Shown: positions 23,187-34,568 of the stretch, in pieces
Numbering within the stretch: position 1 is the stretch's first letter
How the letters are laid out: the number at the start of each line of letters is the position of its first letter
Assembly: GCA_021234155.1 (NCBI GenBank)
Contig: JAJEKV010000104.1
Span: 498,001-562,000, forward strand
Direction of reading: 5' to 3'
Source: Isoetes taiwanensis
Taxonomy: Eukaryota > Streptophyta > Lycopodiopsida > Isoetales > Isoetaceae
DNA: 64,000 bases
The notes under the pieces: model-generated
Told to the model about the DNA's origin: nothing
Database searches by the model: none
Seen by the model: only the letters and a program-made list of their open reading frames with translations
Translations under genes and position numbers: made by a program

Positions 23187-24110
23187 CTATTTTTCCTCGA
23201 GCATGTGATTATCTTCCTTCTCAAGCTCCATGTCCTTGTAAACATCTCGTTTTCCCACTAGCATCAGCTATTAAATGCAATATTAGCTTAAAAGTTTTAA
23301 TGAAAATGCACAGAGGACAGATTTATTCTCCTATTACTTTACAACAGGTTGCAGTATGACCAATATGAGTACATAAAATGTCAAAACCTACAAATAGATA
23401 AAAAACTTATCTAGCAGCAATATACTCAGTAGAAAGAAAGCAATATACTCAGTAGTTATACTTACCACGCATATGTGATTTTCTGCGTTGCTCCAACTGC
23501 GTTTCTAAGAGACCAGCTATGCAAAGTAACTCCCAACTACCAAAGAATATTATCCTTGCAGTTATTGTTTGCCAAGAATTGACCACTTTACTTCTTTTCC
23601 ATAGTAGCAGAAAAATGTTCTTCCTAACATGCTTGATGTTCTTTTTTGGGTAAAAGCATGTTAGGGTGTACCACTTTTGGAACCTGCAAAAGTACATACA
23701 CTAGGTACTTCTGAACTGGGTACTTTCTCATTTTTCTTTTCATTAAAACTAATACAAAAATCCAAAATAAAAGTCAAGGACATGGTAATATTCAAAGTTA
23801 AGGTAAAGATAATGCTATCGGAGACCAATATATATATAAAAAGTTCTAAAACATACCTTATATTGAGATATTATACAGGTACCCAGTACCCATTCCTGGC
23901 TACCTTTTTAGGTACCTTTTTAGTCACTAAATAATACTTTTTAAGGGACACCCTAACATGCTTTTACCCTTTTGCTACTTTGCACATAAACTCAGTAGCA
24001 TACCTTTGGCACAGGATGAGGCTTAGCTATGCACAGATTGCTAAGGTACTTACATTGGAAGCTTGAAAAGTGCTGCCCTTTGTGCATCAGTTTTGTATAA
24101 GCTCCACAAC
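23187..24110 (-). pseudogene. Exon-like segments of an unidentified gene
   Basis: Minus-strand pieces with splice-like borders: about 24,107-24,041 (acceptor TTTTTTAG, donor AAT|GTAAGTACC; MLWSLYKTDAQRAALFKLP), a piece ending near 23,466 (donor GTG|GTAAGTATAAC) and 23,267-23,187 ending in TAG (MLVGKRDVYKDMELEKED or another frame). A MITE lies between them. The donors match the consensus well, but the phases can be joined more than one way and I do not recognise the protein. It may be a captured or decaying gene end. Confidence 0.3.
23648..23969. mobile_element. MITE with ~22 bp terminal inverted repeats
   Basis: GGGTAAAAGCATGTTAGGGT at 23,648 is repeated inverted at about 23,949-23,969 (ACCCTAACATGCTTTTACCC on the plus strand). 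The ~320 bp between has no coding content. T-rich flanks prevent a clear target duplication. A fragment of the same family is at 13,850-14,002. Confidence 0.8.
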
Positions 24111-24949
24111 ATCTGTGTCACACCTAAAAAATGTGCCACAAGCAATTATGCACATATAACTGTCAGATAGTGCAGCTCAACCAGATGGTTTCACAACAGT
24201 CTCTACTTAGCATTGCAAAAGCTAGCAACAAAGGCATAAGATTGCTTATATTCATCAAGGACAAATGTATCGTCGTCATCTTAAAATGCTCCCTTGAATT
24301 TTTAAGTCATTTGCCAATTCTTCATTGCCTGTCACGCTAATGTATTGGCTCTTCTTGTCTGAACCATGATCACAGTAGCAGTAGTAGTAGCACCTGTTGT
24401 GCCTAAATCACAAGCTGTAGCATATTAATAAATAATGAAGACAAACAAACGAAATATAAGCAAATTCGAGTTTACCAAGGAAATACAATTCGACTGGAAA
24501 CAAAACCACCACAAAAGGAAGGAGAATTTGAGAGTGTCGGGATTGAATAGAAATAAAGCATTAGATGCAGAAAGCCTGGCTATGATGGTCACTTACGGGC
24601 TATGGTGGTCGTTTACAGGTGCCGCTATGGTGATGCAGAAAGCCTTCGTTGTTTTGTGCGCAGCCGTAAATGGAACCCTAAATAATCTACGTGGCAACTT
24701 CGATAATAGCCAATGGCAATTTTACAAATGCTCGACTGGCAACGGCACAGCCAATGGCCACCCTCTCCTACTACTGTTCCTACTACTATTCTATTCTATT
24801 CCTACTACTGTTCAGAAGAATTTTTTTTATCGAAAGACGTCGTTCTATTCATCATCATGACTACATCCACGTCTCATATAGAACCAAATCCACTACCTAG
24901 GCGCAATATGCTAATAGTTGCTTTGCATTTGATTATGTAGTACATATGG

Positions 24950-25105
24950 CAGGTTTAAGGTCTCTACCACAAGACCAATTGGTCGTACTTGAACCCATGA
25001 CCTCGGGGCAATGGATTTTTAAAGACCCCGTTACTAGACCAATGTAGGCCATGTTTGAACCCGTGAACTTGGGTGTGGCGAGTTAAGGTCCTGTCAATAG
25101 ACCAT
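24950..25105 (-). mobile_element. tRNA-like SINE segments on the minus strand
   Basis: Minus-strand sequence shows two head-like units with B-box-type motifs (CATGGGTTCAAGTACGACC and CACGGGTTCAAACATGGCC), each followed or preceded by GGTCTAGTAACGGGGTC-like A-box sequence. No cloverleaf can be drawn, so a functional tRNA is unlikely. Confidence 0.4.
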
Positions 25106-25365
25106 GTCCCGAAGGGCTACTATTTAAAAAAATACATCGTCTCAGAGAAAAAAACATGGTAAACAATGGAGAAAACATGGCGAACAATGGTTGTTGCCTG
25201 CATCGACTCAAATACCATGGGCGTTGTCGTGTTGGTAACGGATTTGCTGCTAGAACTGTTGCAGCCCGCCGAAACGGCCGTGTTTTGTAACTATGATTCA
25301 CAACTCTTATTTCGTCAAACAAGAAATTTATGCCATGGCCTTGTCTCCTAGACTTTTTTTTTTAG

Positions 25366-25406
25366 ATCTCCGTGGACGATAAAATTCAATTCAATTCAAT
25401 TCAATC
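25366..25406 (+). mobile_element. Extreme 3' end of a LINE with (AATTC)n tail
   Basis: GATCTCCGTGGACGATA at 25,366 is the same 3' terminal sequence found at 37,715 and 39,51x in copies that still carry LINE coding sequence. Here it is followed by four to five AATTC units. The insert is truncated to a few dozen bases. Confidence 0.6.
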
Positions 25407-26968
25407 TTTCTGTGACTCCCCTGTCTACTAGTAAAGTGTGTATCATCCAGGAACATGCAAGTTTTGAACTTGTAGTATTGCCTTGTGTTCTGGTCCATGT
25501 AACATAGATAGGTATTGAAGAGAAGATCGCTTAACACTAGAGCGGTCTGTGGACCATCCCTGATGAATGATCCATGGACCAGAGGTGATCCGCCAGATCC
25601 CCTAGCATTCAAATCCATAATCCTCTTAATATATTTGTGAATTTTTAATTTTAACAATTGGATATGGTTATCAACTTGATCTGCAATGATGCTACAAAGT
25701 TTCATTGGATTTGGACCCATATCCCAATAGAAGCAATGATTTGACTTTTTTTTTTACCTTATCTTCCCACATCCGTCCTACGCCAAACTTTATCTGGCAG
25801 AAAAAATTTCCCTAAATAGGAGCCATACTTATCAATAAAATTAGCATGGCGGAAATGAAACCGCGGGTTTCACTTTTTGATCCTACTGCGTTTGTGATGC
25901 CACGTTATCAAGATCTAACGGTTGGGATAGAAGCCCCAAAAGGGTCGTTCCTTCCCAAATCTGGCTCTGTGAAATAAAGTTTAGCAAGCCTTCTGACCCC
26001 AGTGTGACCTTTAATTTTTTTTTCTCCGTCGATCCTACAGTGCTTCACCTTATACCAGTTGCAATGGGACGCCCATGCAGTAATTTTCTTACTGGTTTAG
26101 TAGGATGCAGAATCATAGTTCCTGCACTTGAATTTGGGGGAAGAATGGACAAGGGAAAAATAGCTTGAATTCGCAGAAGAAGCTAATTTCCCAGGGGAGA
26201 TTGTTAGTTATGGTTCTAAGAACGTGGAGATAGAACGTGGTTAAATTATAATTAGAATTAGAATTGGAATTATTGTCCCTAGTGCCCTGAGGCCCCTGGA
26301 TTGATGTAGCATGGGCGAGCTCCCTCAGGGGGGTGCTACTAGCGTATCATGCTGGTCTATTGTAGCCCTTTCGGAGGGCTTATCTTATTTTCTATTGATA
26401 CCCGCACCCCGCTTATATATGGCTTCGAGGCCATGCGAGAATGCTTTGCTATTACCAGCTTTGAGCTATACACATTGTGGATTCCACTGTCCCACCTTTA
26501 ATAGTGGGTCAAATTATGAACCCTCAGTTTTTTGTGCACCAAAACTCAAATGTGGAAATAGAACACCAGCCGACGGGTTGTACCCGCTCTATCTTGGTGG
26601 TCGGTCGGAGGTCCCTCACTGTCCCGACACTTAGCTCCTTTCCTTTTTCTACAATTACTAGAAACGTGTGCCCGGCGATGCCGGGCATTAGATACGGGTG
26701 TGCAAAATGGGAGATGTAATGGAGCTTGTAAGCAGAATAGAATGTCTAGTGTCAACTCACCAGTTAGGGACGGTTCCTGTTGTTCATAGTGGTGATTATC
26801 TCCAAATAAATTACCTCTGAAATAATCGTCCAAATTGAGGGTTAATTGGTTGGTTTATTATATCAAGTTCCATATGGCCCCAAGTCATTATCCTCATGAG
26901 GACATGCAACATAACGTGAATTAGGACATGATCATGGAGAATTGTTCGTCTAAGGTTTACATATTGTA

Positions 26969-27122
26969 GACAATTGGAGGTCTTCCGTTGTGGGTGTTGA
27001 ACATATTATTCTATTTTTTGTAATTTAATGGCAATACATATTATAGACAATTGGAGGTCTTCCGTTGTGGGTGTTGAGCATATTATTCTATTTTTTGTAA
27101 TTTAATGGCAATAATGGCTTTA
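26969..27122. repeat. Two-copy tandem repeat, period ~77 bp
   Basis: GACAATTGGAGGTCTTCCGT begins at 26,969 and again at 27,046. The copies are almost identical through TTTAATGGCAATA, implying a recent duplication. Confidence 0.85.
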
Positions 27123-27579
27123 TCAACAAATATGTGCTTATCAAATTATCATCCTTAGTATTATTGAAGTCAAATAATGTTTGTAAAGTTTCATAGGCTA
27201 AGCAATTAAAGTCTATCCATCACATCCTTACAGTATTAAGGATAAGAAGACAATGGCTATAGAACATAATAAATCTTATGAGCTTGTAGTGCAATTAAAA
27301 CAATTTGACAATCAGCAAAGAGAAGCATCTCAAAAAGATAGATTATAGCCATATGAGTTCTAAGAAATACATTTAACTTCCCATTACACAAATGATCTTG
27401 GAGGCTTTTAGATATCTCGCCTAAACACATGCACAGACACACAACATGATCATAGTGCCTTTACATGTGTGTTCCCATGTGTGTTCAAAATACTGGATGA
27501 ACATTCTATTTTGTACAACCAGGAATTTCCATATATCTGATATATTATAGTAACGGGGTGTACCACTTGCATGACCACG

Positions 27580-28600
27580 CCCAAACATCTCAATGGTAGC
27601 ACGCTTCTCGGTTTTAAACATAAAAGTGTTGATCATGCTCTTTTGATAGTTCAGAAAAGGAAACATCGCAAATTTCTCACTGCTGCCCCTATGCAAGTTA
27701 TATTACCAGAAATGTCATTTGCAAAATCTTTGAGACATTTAAGAAAAAAAGAAATGAAATGCTAAACGAAGGATCTTAAGAATGTATTTAAAACCGTGTA
27801 AACATGAAGAAAAAATAATAAGACATTATTTGAGTTGTATTGCAGTCTTGGTGCTAATTGTGAAGCGAAAAGAGCCAGCTCTTGTTTGGGCATGCTCTCA
27901 TGCAATCAAACGAACTTGATAAATTGGTTACCTCTATTCTTGCTGAAAACATGCAATTTAGCACCTGAAAAATAAAAAATAAAAACAAAAACAAAATATC
28001 AGCCATCTAAGCATGTCATAAAACATTTGCATCCAACATAATACAATGACAAAACCTGCAATCTTGACATCCTCATCTAGTGCTAGACAATGGACAAACC
28101 TTAAAATTGTAGGCGGAGATTGTCCATTGCATTGCATAACATAGCTAACTCCTCAATGGTAGCATGCTTCTCGGTTTTAAACGTGAAAGTGTTAATCATG
28201 CTCTTGTGATAGTTCAAAAAAGGAAACAATGCAAATTCCTCACTGCTGCCCCTATGCAAGTTCTGTTACCAGAAATGCCATTTGCAAAATCTTTGAGATT
28301 ATTAAGAAAATAAGAAATAAAATGCTAAACCAAGGATCTTAAGAATGTATTACCGTGCAAACATGAAGAAAAATAATAAGATGTTATTTGAGTTGTATTG
28401 CAGTCTTGGAAAGAGAGCCATCTCTTGTCTGGCTATGCTTTCATGCAGTCAAACGAACTTGACAATTTGGTTACCTTTAATCTTGCAGAAAACAGGCAGT
28501 TTAGCACCTGCAAAATGGAAAACACAAAAACTGAATACTGGCCATCTAAACATGTCATAAAGCATGTGCATCCAACATAATACAGTGACAACACTTGTAG
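27580..28600. repeat. Tandem duplication of ~450 bp units, offset ~575 bp
   Basis: A unit starting CAATGGTAGCACGCTTCTCG near 27,591 recurs near 28,155. Both run through TTGAGTTGTATTGCAGTCTTGG to TTTAGCACCTG with indels and substitutions. No protein is recognisable in either copy. Confidence 0.85.
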
Positions 28601-28804
28601 TCTTGACATCCTTGTAGGCTATTCGTAGGCTTACCTGATATTGAGAATAGATGTTCATATTTGGATGTAGCATTCGAGTTGAATTTGCTCCTATTACGAA
28701 CCAGTAAGCCTAAGCCAGTCTCAATGCCCTTAGAAGAACATCACAATAACGAAATTTGCACAGTTAACCCAATGAAATAAACTATCGGTGAGCACGAATG
28801 GAAC

Positions 28805-29613
28805 TTAAGTATAATAAAGTGGAGCAGCATCTGGCAGTTGTAGTTGAACTGGCATCAACAGCTCTATTGTAAAGATAATGGTCATTCATCACTGATGCTA
28901 AATTGTATAATTTGATGTCCTGGACATTATTGATCAGACCATAATAGAATGATTCTTGCAGGTTTGACCATGTTGTGCTAGCTGTTAGATTCCATCTATA
29001 ATCACAGATGCATTCAGCAAGAAAGCATTTGCTTTCTAAAACATCAAAAATACCATGATGATAAGAACTAAAGAAATATGAATCACTACTAAATATTGTC
29101 AAATTTTGAGAAGCAGGCGTTGCATTCAAGCAAAAGCTCTGAATCAACATTAACTATTGTGGGATTCTTCAGAAGAGAACATTACTACTCCACAACTATC
29201 AAAATTTTGTTAGGTTCTTCAAAATCATCATTCATTTTTAGAAAACTTTTGTAGATGGGTTCTAGTCTTCACCTGATGCCTTTTACCTGATTGAAAGAGG
29301 AATTTACATCTCCTGCATCAGGCCCTGCAGGAAAGGGGCCAGAAACACGGTTATTTGAGTTGGAATAATGCCATATAGTGATGCCACTTAGAATAGGAGA
29401 TCCAAAGCAGGAGCTAGCATCCATGTAAAATTCAGCAGGACTTTGATACGCAGTAACATTAATTGAATAAGTCTGTCCAACATGAACATCCAAAGAATCG
29501 TACAGGCTTTGTGTGGTGTATGATCCTTCTGTTTCAACCAAAATTATCTTATGGCCACATAGGGTTCAGAGTTAATGCAGGACCCACGTTGATATTCAAC
29601 CAATATGTGTTTC
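28805..29613 (-). pseudogene. SKU5-like (SKS) multicopper oxidase gene fragment, two exons
   Basis: Exon 29,613-29,273 (acceptor ATCCAG, donor ATCAG|GTGAAG) reads VETEGSYTTQSLYDSLDVHV and SGITIWHYSNSN, ending NQVKGI. The next exon starts at 28,995 (acceptor TTATAG) and completes R-WNLTAS, continuing ESFYYGLINN. This matches the central part of plant SKU5/SKS proteins, GPI-anchored or secreted multicopper-oxidase-like cell-wall proteins, including the conserved RWNLTAS junction across an intron. There is a one-base frameshift near 29,560, another near 28,835, and a stop soon after. The N- and C-terminal thirds are missing. Retained introns point to capture as DNA, probably by the surrounding Helitron. 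Confidence 0.78.
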
Positions 29614-29920
29614 CTGGATTAAAAAGGAAATAAATCAGTCGGGTTTTCTAGAAAATTTGATCTAGCATGCAAAAATGGCTTAAACCACCTCCAATGCTGG
29701 CCGCTGGAGCTCAAATGTAGTAGGACTTTGTAAAAGCTGAAAATAAGATTGAGAATTCGCTTGCTTCATTCTTGTTCGAACCTTGACAGGCATACCTCAT
29801 TACCGGAAGGAAAATGCTGTTCGAACCTTGACATGCATACGGAAAATGCAGAGAAGAGAATGTGGCTTGAAAAAAAAAAAAAAAACCCCGCCCAAAGACA
29901 AAACTCCCGTAAGGGAAAAA

Positions 29921-29956
29921 GGGAACGCCGCATGCGGCATAACATGCGGCGTTCCC
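29921..29956. repeat. Perfect 14 bp inverted repeat hairpin
   Basis: GGGAACGCCGCATG (29,921-29,934) is matched exactly by CATGCGGCGTTCCC (29,943-29,956) around an 8 nt loop. It sits between two GC-rich segments (ACCCCGCCC at ~29,885 and ACCCCGCCCCGAAGGG at ~30,007) in a compact, possibly foldback, element. Confidence 0.85.
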
Positions 29957-30004
29957 GGCTCGAAAACCACACTATCCCATTTAAAAAAAATAAGATTGTG
30001 CAAA

Positions 30005-30040
30005 AAACCCCGCCCCGAAGGGTTTTCGAGGAAAACCCTT
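30005..30040 (-). repeat. Copy of a LINE 3'-UTR hairpin module
   Basis: On the minus strand this reads TTTTCCTCGAAAACCCTTCG then GGGCGGGGTTTTTT, nearly identical to 39,419-39,457 in the 3' untranslated region of a LINE. Its function is unknown. Confidence 0.7.
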
Positions 30041-30083
30041 AATAGTAATAGGCTCACTAATGCCCAAAATTGTTATCATATCC

Positions 30084-30275
30084 TTTTTCCATCATTCTGG
30101 ATTTTGGATTTTGGATTTTTCCTGCTGCCACATCATTTTTCCATCGTGTGGATTTTGGATTCCCCATTGCCATTCATCCTTTTTCCATCATTCTGGATTT
30201 TGGATTTTTTCGTTGCTACTCATCCTTTTCCCATCACATGGATTTTGAAATTTTCCCGCCGCCACTCATCCTTTT
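30084..30275. repeat. Minisatellite, four copies of ~47 bp
   Basis: Each unit reads roughly TTTTTCCATCATTCTGGATT followed by TTGGATTTTT and a CCGCCAC-like end. Units start near 30,086, 30,137, 30,180 and 30,227 with base differences between them. Confidence 0.82.
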
Positions 30276-30299
30276 ATATGTCACAAGTGTATATTTCTA

Positions 30300-30501
30300 T
30301 CATTGGGGACAAAATGAGAGATTTCTAGCGGCGGAATCAACAGACAGCCATGCAAACGCTGAAAAAATTGAGAAGAATACTCAAATTTCCAATGCAAGCC
30401 CCTCTAAAACTCATGCAAGTGACAAGAAAAGACAAGCAAGTAAAGTTTTGGAGGCAGAAATAGAAGAAGGACCCGATGACCACATACCAATTGCTAATTG
30501 A
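30300..30501 (+). other. Open segment of unknown nature
   Basis: A plus-strand frame of about 60 codons ends in a stop at 30,501 and is rich in Lys, Glu, Ser and Ala. A possible acceptor TTTCTAG precedes it near 30,330. No family is recognised and it may be noncoding. Confidence 0.2.
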
Positions 30502-30639
30502 ACACAACTGGATATGTGCAAATATTAAAGGTAATCTAGACTTGTAAGCGATTCGCTGGAGCCTTTAAACAATCCGACTAGAAAAGCCAGAGCAAGCAAT
30601 CAACACGTACAGTGAAGTCCCTTTTTGTTTACGGAATCA

Positions 30640-31080
30640 GGAATCAATCCTGCAATTCCAAATGCCACACCACAAATTTTGGTGATTGCAACTAACAAAT
30701 CCGACTTGTTCCGTCTCTGGTTTGTTTCTCCTCTATTGCCTCAAATTTGTTGTGTCCAATTCGCAACTTTATTGTCCAATCAGATCCGAACACCTGCAAC
30801 AACAAATCTGGGCAGACTTTTCCACCTTCAACAATGTTCTCCAATCCAAGCCTGATGCCAAATTGCCTAAACTTCCAGTCTACTGCAAATTCTGGCCAGA
30901 ATCGATCTCAATCAAATTGGATCTCAATCAAATCCGCCTGTGTTTTTCCGTTGTTTGCCTTTTATTTTCTTTTTTCCAAACTGACCTTGTTGCCACGTCA
31001 TTGATTCTCTATTTTATTATTCATTCCAACCCAACAATTACAACCAACAAATCAAATGTTGGATGACCATATTTCCAACA
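30640..31080 (-). repeat. 3' LTR of a Copia element (other end not located)
   Basis: The minus-strand LTR starts TGTTGGAAATATGG at 31,080, directly after the purine tract GGCTGAGGGGGAT (31,093-31,081). The far end of the LTR was not found, so the left coordinate is arbitrary. Confidence 0.6.
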
Positions 31081-31084
31081 ATCC

Positions 31085-31390
31085 CCCTCAGCCAACATTT
31101 GTCCTTTGGATGATGCCAATTACACTTTTAAATTTGACATGCTTTTTCTCATTCAACGTTTTTGTTAGAATGTCTGCATCCTGTTTCTTTGTAGATATGT
31201 ATTGCAAATCAATTTCTCCTTCAGCTATATCTCTCTAATAAAATGAAAATGAAGATCAATGTGCTTCGTTCTCGAGTGCAAGACATGATTCTTTGCAATA
31301 GCTATACAGCTTTTGTTATCACAAACTTGCAAGTGATGCAGAAACATATTCTGAGTCGGCAGCGGACATCCCTTCGATCAGCTATGATGC
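31085..31390 (-). pseudogene. Copia retrotransposon RNase H C-terminal fragment
   Basis: The minus strand reads [20 protein letters not shown] then [11 protein letters not shown] and DADILTKTLNEKKH, the classic end of Ty1/Copia polyproteins, followed by a polypurine tract and LTR start. Upstream, [11 protein letters not shown] is joined almost directly to CDNKS, so about 30 residues of RNase H are deleted. A stop follows the FIRE motif. The 5' LTR, integrase and most of RT are absent. Confidence 0.88.
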
Positions 31391-31659
31391 AGAATTTGGC
31401 ATCTATTTTCTTTATATACAAGTTACCCTCACTTTCTAGTTTCTCAAATCCTTGAGACAATAAAAAACCATTTATGCATACATACCATTATCTCGCTACT
31501 TGCTTGAGTCTGCATACTGCCTTCTTCAACCTACCTACTTTATTGCCTTGCTCCTGAAAACCAACTGGCTGCTCCATATAAATCTCTTAATAGAAACTAG
31601 TACACATTTTGCTTTGCAACATCCTTTGCCTACATACTGGCAACTAGTAGTTCTAGATG

Positions 31660-32150
31660 CCAATCATTGGCTAGTTTGATCCAAAGTATGGACAAAAATA
31701 TTCTTCCTAAGCAGATTGTTCTCTTGCGGGTTGTGCATAGGGCGGATGGTCCTTTAAACCCGATGTCAGCCATATTTACCCAGTCTACAAGGCCGAGTCG
31801 AAATCAACTGAGCATTGTTTTCTCTCATGTGATCTTTGCCTCAGTTGGACAAAAGTTCGGCAATTTTTTCAGATACGTCTCATGTGCCAGGAAATCTTGC
31901 TTTGCCTCTTTCCTCGCAGATGGCCACACTTTAAGAAGTAGGCATTTAATATTTATAAGGTTTTAGCTTGTTGGGTGGTGTAGAAGCATAAATGCCACCT
32001 AGTTTTTAGAGGTGCGTATTCTAAGGCTCTAGCTTGTTGGGTGGTGTGGAAGCATAAATGCCACCTAGTTTTTAGAGGTGTGTGCAGTCCTGCTACATGC
32101 TTCTATCAAGAGGTTAAATCTCTCAAGAGGTTAAATCTCATCACCATGAC
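31660..32150 (+). pseudogene. LINE zf-RVT remnant, relative of 13,018-13,846
   Basis: The frame reads STEHCFLSCDLCLSWTK and CQEILLCLFPRRWPHFKK, matching the zinc-binding C-terminus of the LINE at 13.3 kb, then WVVWKHKCHLVFRG. It is broken by stops and by an internal ~71 bp tandem duplication (CTTGTTGGGTGGTGT at 31,968 and 32,033). No poly(A) tail is seen. Confidence 0.7.
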
Positions 32151-32399
32151 CAATATTTGACTTTTGAGGTTGCATCTTAACGTTTAAGGAATAAGGATGA
32201 GGTTTGGAGTTACCTCCACATTCCTGCATCAAATGCCAGCTATTTCAATTGATCCACAACATTTTTCCTGTATCAGAGTCAAGGTTAGCATCTGATAATG
32301 AATTTGCAGCCATTTTTCAGGAAATACCTTCTATATCATAAATCTGCCACAGGAAATTTGCATATGAAACATGAACATGGGGATTGAATGACCCAGCTT

Positions 32400-33080
32400 A
32401 ATCTTCTGCAACAGCTCAAATCTTGTAAGAATCAGAATTAGTATTAGAAACATGGCATTTCATAAAACACACATCGGCGAAAAAAACTCCACACATCGAC
32501 ATGTAAAAAAACTACATACAACGGCCCTACTATAGATAGCAGAGACAATATTACGCATTATAAAATGGACGTAATTTTACATTAATTTGAAGCAAATATT
32601 TATTACGTTCTAGATAACCGGCTGGATTGAGGCGTTTCCGGCCAGTTAACTGGCAAGAAACCCCAAAATCCGGCCAGCTACCAAATGTAACCCGACGTTT
32701 GAGGAAATTCCGTTCTTACTGATTTCTGCATGTTGGGCCTCCAGTATCCACGGCTATGACCTGGCTATGGACTACTACAAAGACGGAGTTGCCACAGAAA
32801 TGTCTAAAAGCATGTACTCGAATTTTAAAGAAGAGCAATGCAAGCAAAACAAAGCAATGCAAGCGAAATAAGAGATCTGGCAATAGGTCGTTGTTGCAAA
32901 CCTGCAAAGAAAGGGTTACGAAGCTGCTCAAACATGCTACAAATGCTGGTGCAAACAAACAAATAGGATCAGAATGAAAAACGCTCTGCCGACTGTTGCA
33001 AACAAATAAACAGGATCAAACTGAAAAACGTTCTGCCGACCGCTTCAAACAAACAAACAGAATCGGAATGATGAGGAGGA
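32400..33080. other. Unannotated repeat-like DNA
   Basis: No gene is supported. A motif CCGGCCA...GAAACCCCAAAA...AAATGTAACCCG at about 32,630-32,700 resembles segments at 18,820-18,900 and 19,660-19,725, so it is probably a dispersed repeat related to the 5' side of the Helitron at 16-19.7 kb. Confidence 0.4.
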
Positions 33081-33081
33081 T

Positions 33082-33171
33082 AACCCTCCTCTTGAGATGA
33101 TTATGGCAAATAACCCTCGAGGCCGGCAGGCCGAGAGGGTTATCTGCCATAATCATCGAGAGAGGAGGGTT
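33082..33171. repeat. 90 bp foldback with 37 bp arms
   Basis: Arms 33,082-33,118 and 33,135-33,171 are inverted copies with 33 of 37 positions matching; the core GATGATTATGGCA is exact. The 16 nt centre contains GGCCGGCAGGCC. An RNA from either strand would form a long hairpin of pre-miRNA-like size. A second, shorter inverted pair (GGGGATTATCACC...) lies just to the right. Confidence 0.85.
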
Positions 33172-33790
33172 GGCCTCCCTTAAACATCTGGTGGAGGGGA
33201 TTATCACCATCGATTTGATAATCTCCTCAATCTCAGCCGTGGACTTGATAATCACTCAGGAGCAATGGATTATCAGAAATAACCTCTGCTGCCAAGATGC
33301 CGATTTAAGGGTGGAGATTGTTGCGATCAAGATAATCCACGACACCAGATGTTTAAGAAACGCTTTGCGAACAGGCAAATGGAAGAATAAGCTTTTACCA
33401 TAATGCCGAAAGAATAGAATCATTCGACCTTATTGAAGAGAGAAAATGGAACAATGCGAAAACGTGCTCTATTACAGTGTTCTTGAAGACAAAATGGAGT
33501 TGCTCGATAGGGATCCTTCTCCCTCACAAATGCTCAAGGCTATATAAGAAACAAACAAATGCTCAAGGCTATATAAGAAACAAGAGAAGTTTAGGAATCC
33601 TTAGCTGGGAGGCCATTTGATCCGATTGATCATGGCCGTATGTTTCAACCCTGTGATAGGGCAAAATGGGCTAAGTCCTCCGAATTGAGGTGAGAAGCAA
33701 GCTGCGATGCCTTAGATTCATCTCAGAAACAAGATGCCCTGCCTTGGTTTTAGCTTCTGATAGTGATAAACCAGGCTGAAAGATAGCTTC

Positions 33791-34106
33791 AAATAGTGAT
33801 AAACCAAGAAGCTGATAAACCAAGCTAGGTGCAGGAATGGACCTCCGTAATCCAGGCTTGGTGTTCTTGATTGATGGCCTGCAAATTAAAGGGATTAACG
33901 ACCCTTGCTTGGCTTTTACAACCTTCAGGCTCGCCATTTACTAGCTGTAAATAGTGATAAACCAAGAAGCTGATAAACCAAGCTAGGTGCAGGAATGGAA
34001 CTCTATAATCCAGGCTTGGTGTTCTTGATTGATGGCCTGCAAATTAAAGGGATTAACAACCCTTGCTTGGCTTTTACAACCTCCGGGCTCGCCATTTACT
34101 AGCTGT
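33791..34106. repeat. Two-copy tandem repeat, period 158 bp
   Basis: AAATAGTGATAAACCAAGAA begins at 33,791 and at 33,949. The copies differ at a handful of positions over the full 158 bp. Confidence 0.9.
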
Positions 34107-34568
34107 AACAACCTTGCAGAGGTGGTTAACCCCTTCTTCTCCCTCACAAATGCCGACAGACGTATAAGAAACATAGGAAGTTCTTCTCAGCACTACAAGG
34201 GAAACTATGGCAGCGCTGCAGGCGGCGCCACCAAGAAGCGTAAACTAAAAAATTACTTATAAACAATTGAGAAATATTCGAGGAATTTTCCCAAACAGTT
34301 TACGAAAGACAAAGAACTAGTAATCTTCATGGCCTTGCCTTGCATGCATTTGAAATTGAGGGATGCGACCAACTCATCGAAAACATTATTCTAGAATAAC
34401 ATATTTACACGTACAAATTATCAAACTTTATAATACATTCTGATGCTTTAGAAGCACTTCCAACCATGCGTCAAGTATACGGACACAAAAGTCTATCTTC
34501 CGCTGGTGCAACTGATTGGGAGCAAATGAAACTTCACTTCGTTTTAAGCTGCTGCATTTCGACTTCAA

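Larger units (their letters stand above)
26658..30045 (-). mobile_element. Helitron, 3' end certain, 5' end tentative
   Basis: The minus-strand 3' end is GCCCGGCATCGCCGGGC plus ACACGTTTCTAG, with CTAG at 26,661-26,658 and a flanking T. The tentative 5' end near 30,045 is TATTACTATTAAGGG on the minus strand, Helitron-like but lacking the terminal TC and A flank. If correct the element is ~3.4 kb and carries a multicopper oxidase fragment on its own strand. Only the 3' end should be treated as established. Confidence 0.6.

Noticed and set aside
26311-26719. Plus-strand frames of 80-107 codons before the Helitron end
   Set aside because: No domain; the minus strand here looks more like a LINE 3' region with an AATTCT tail, which itself is not firm enough to annotate.
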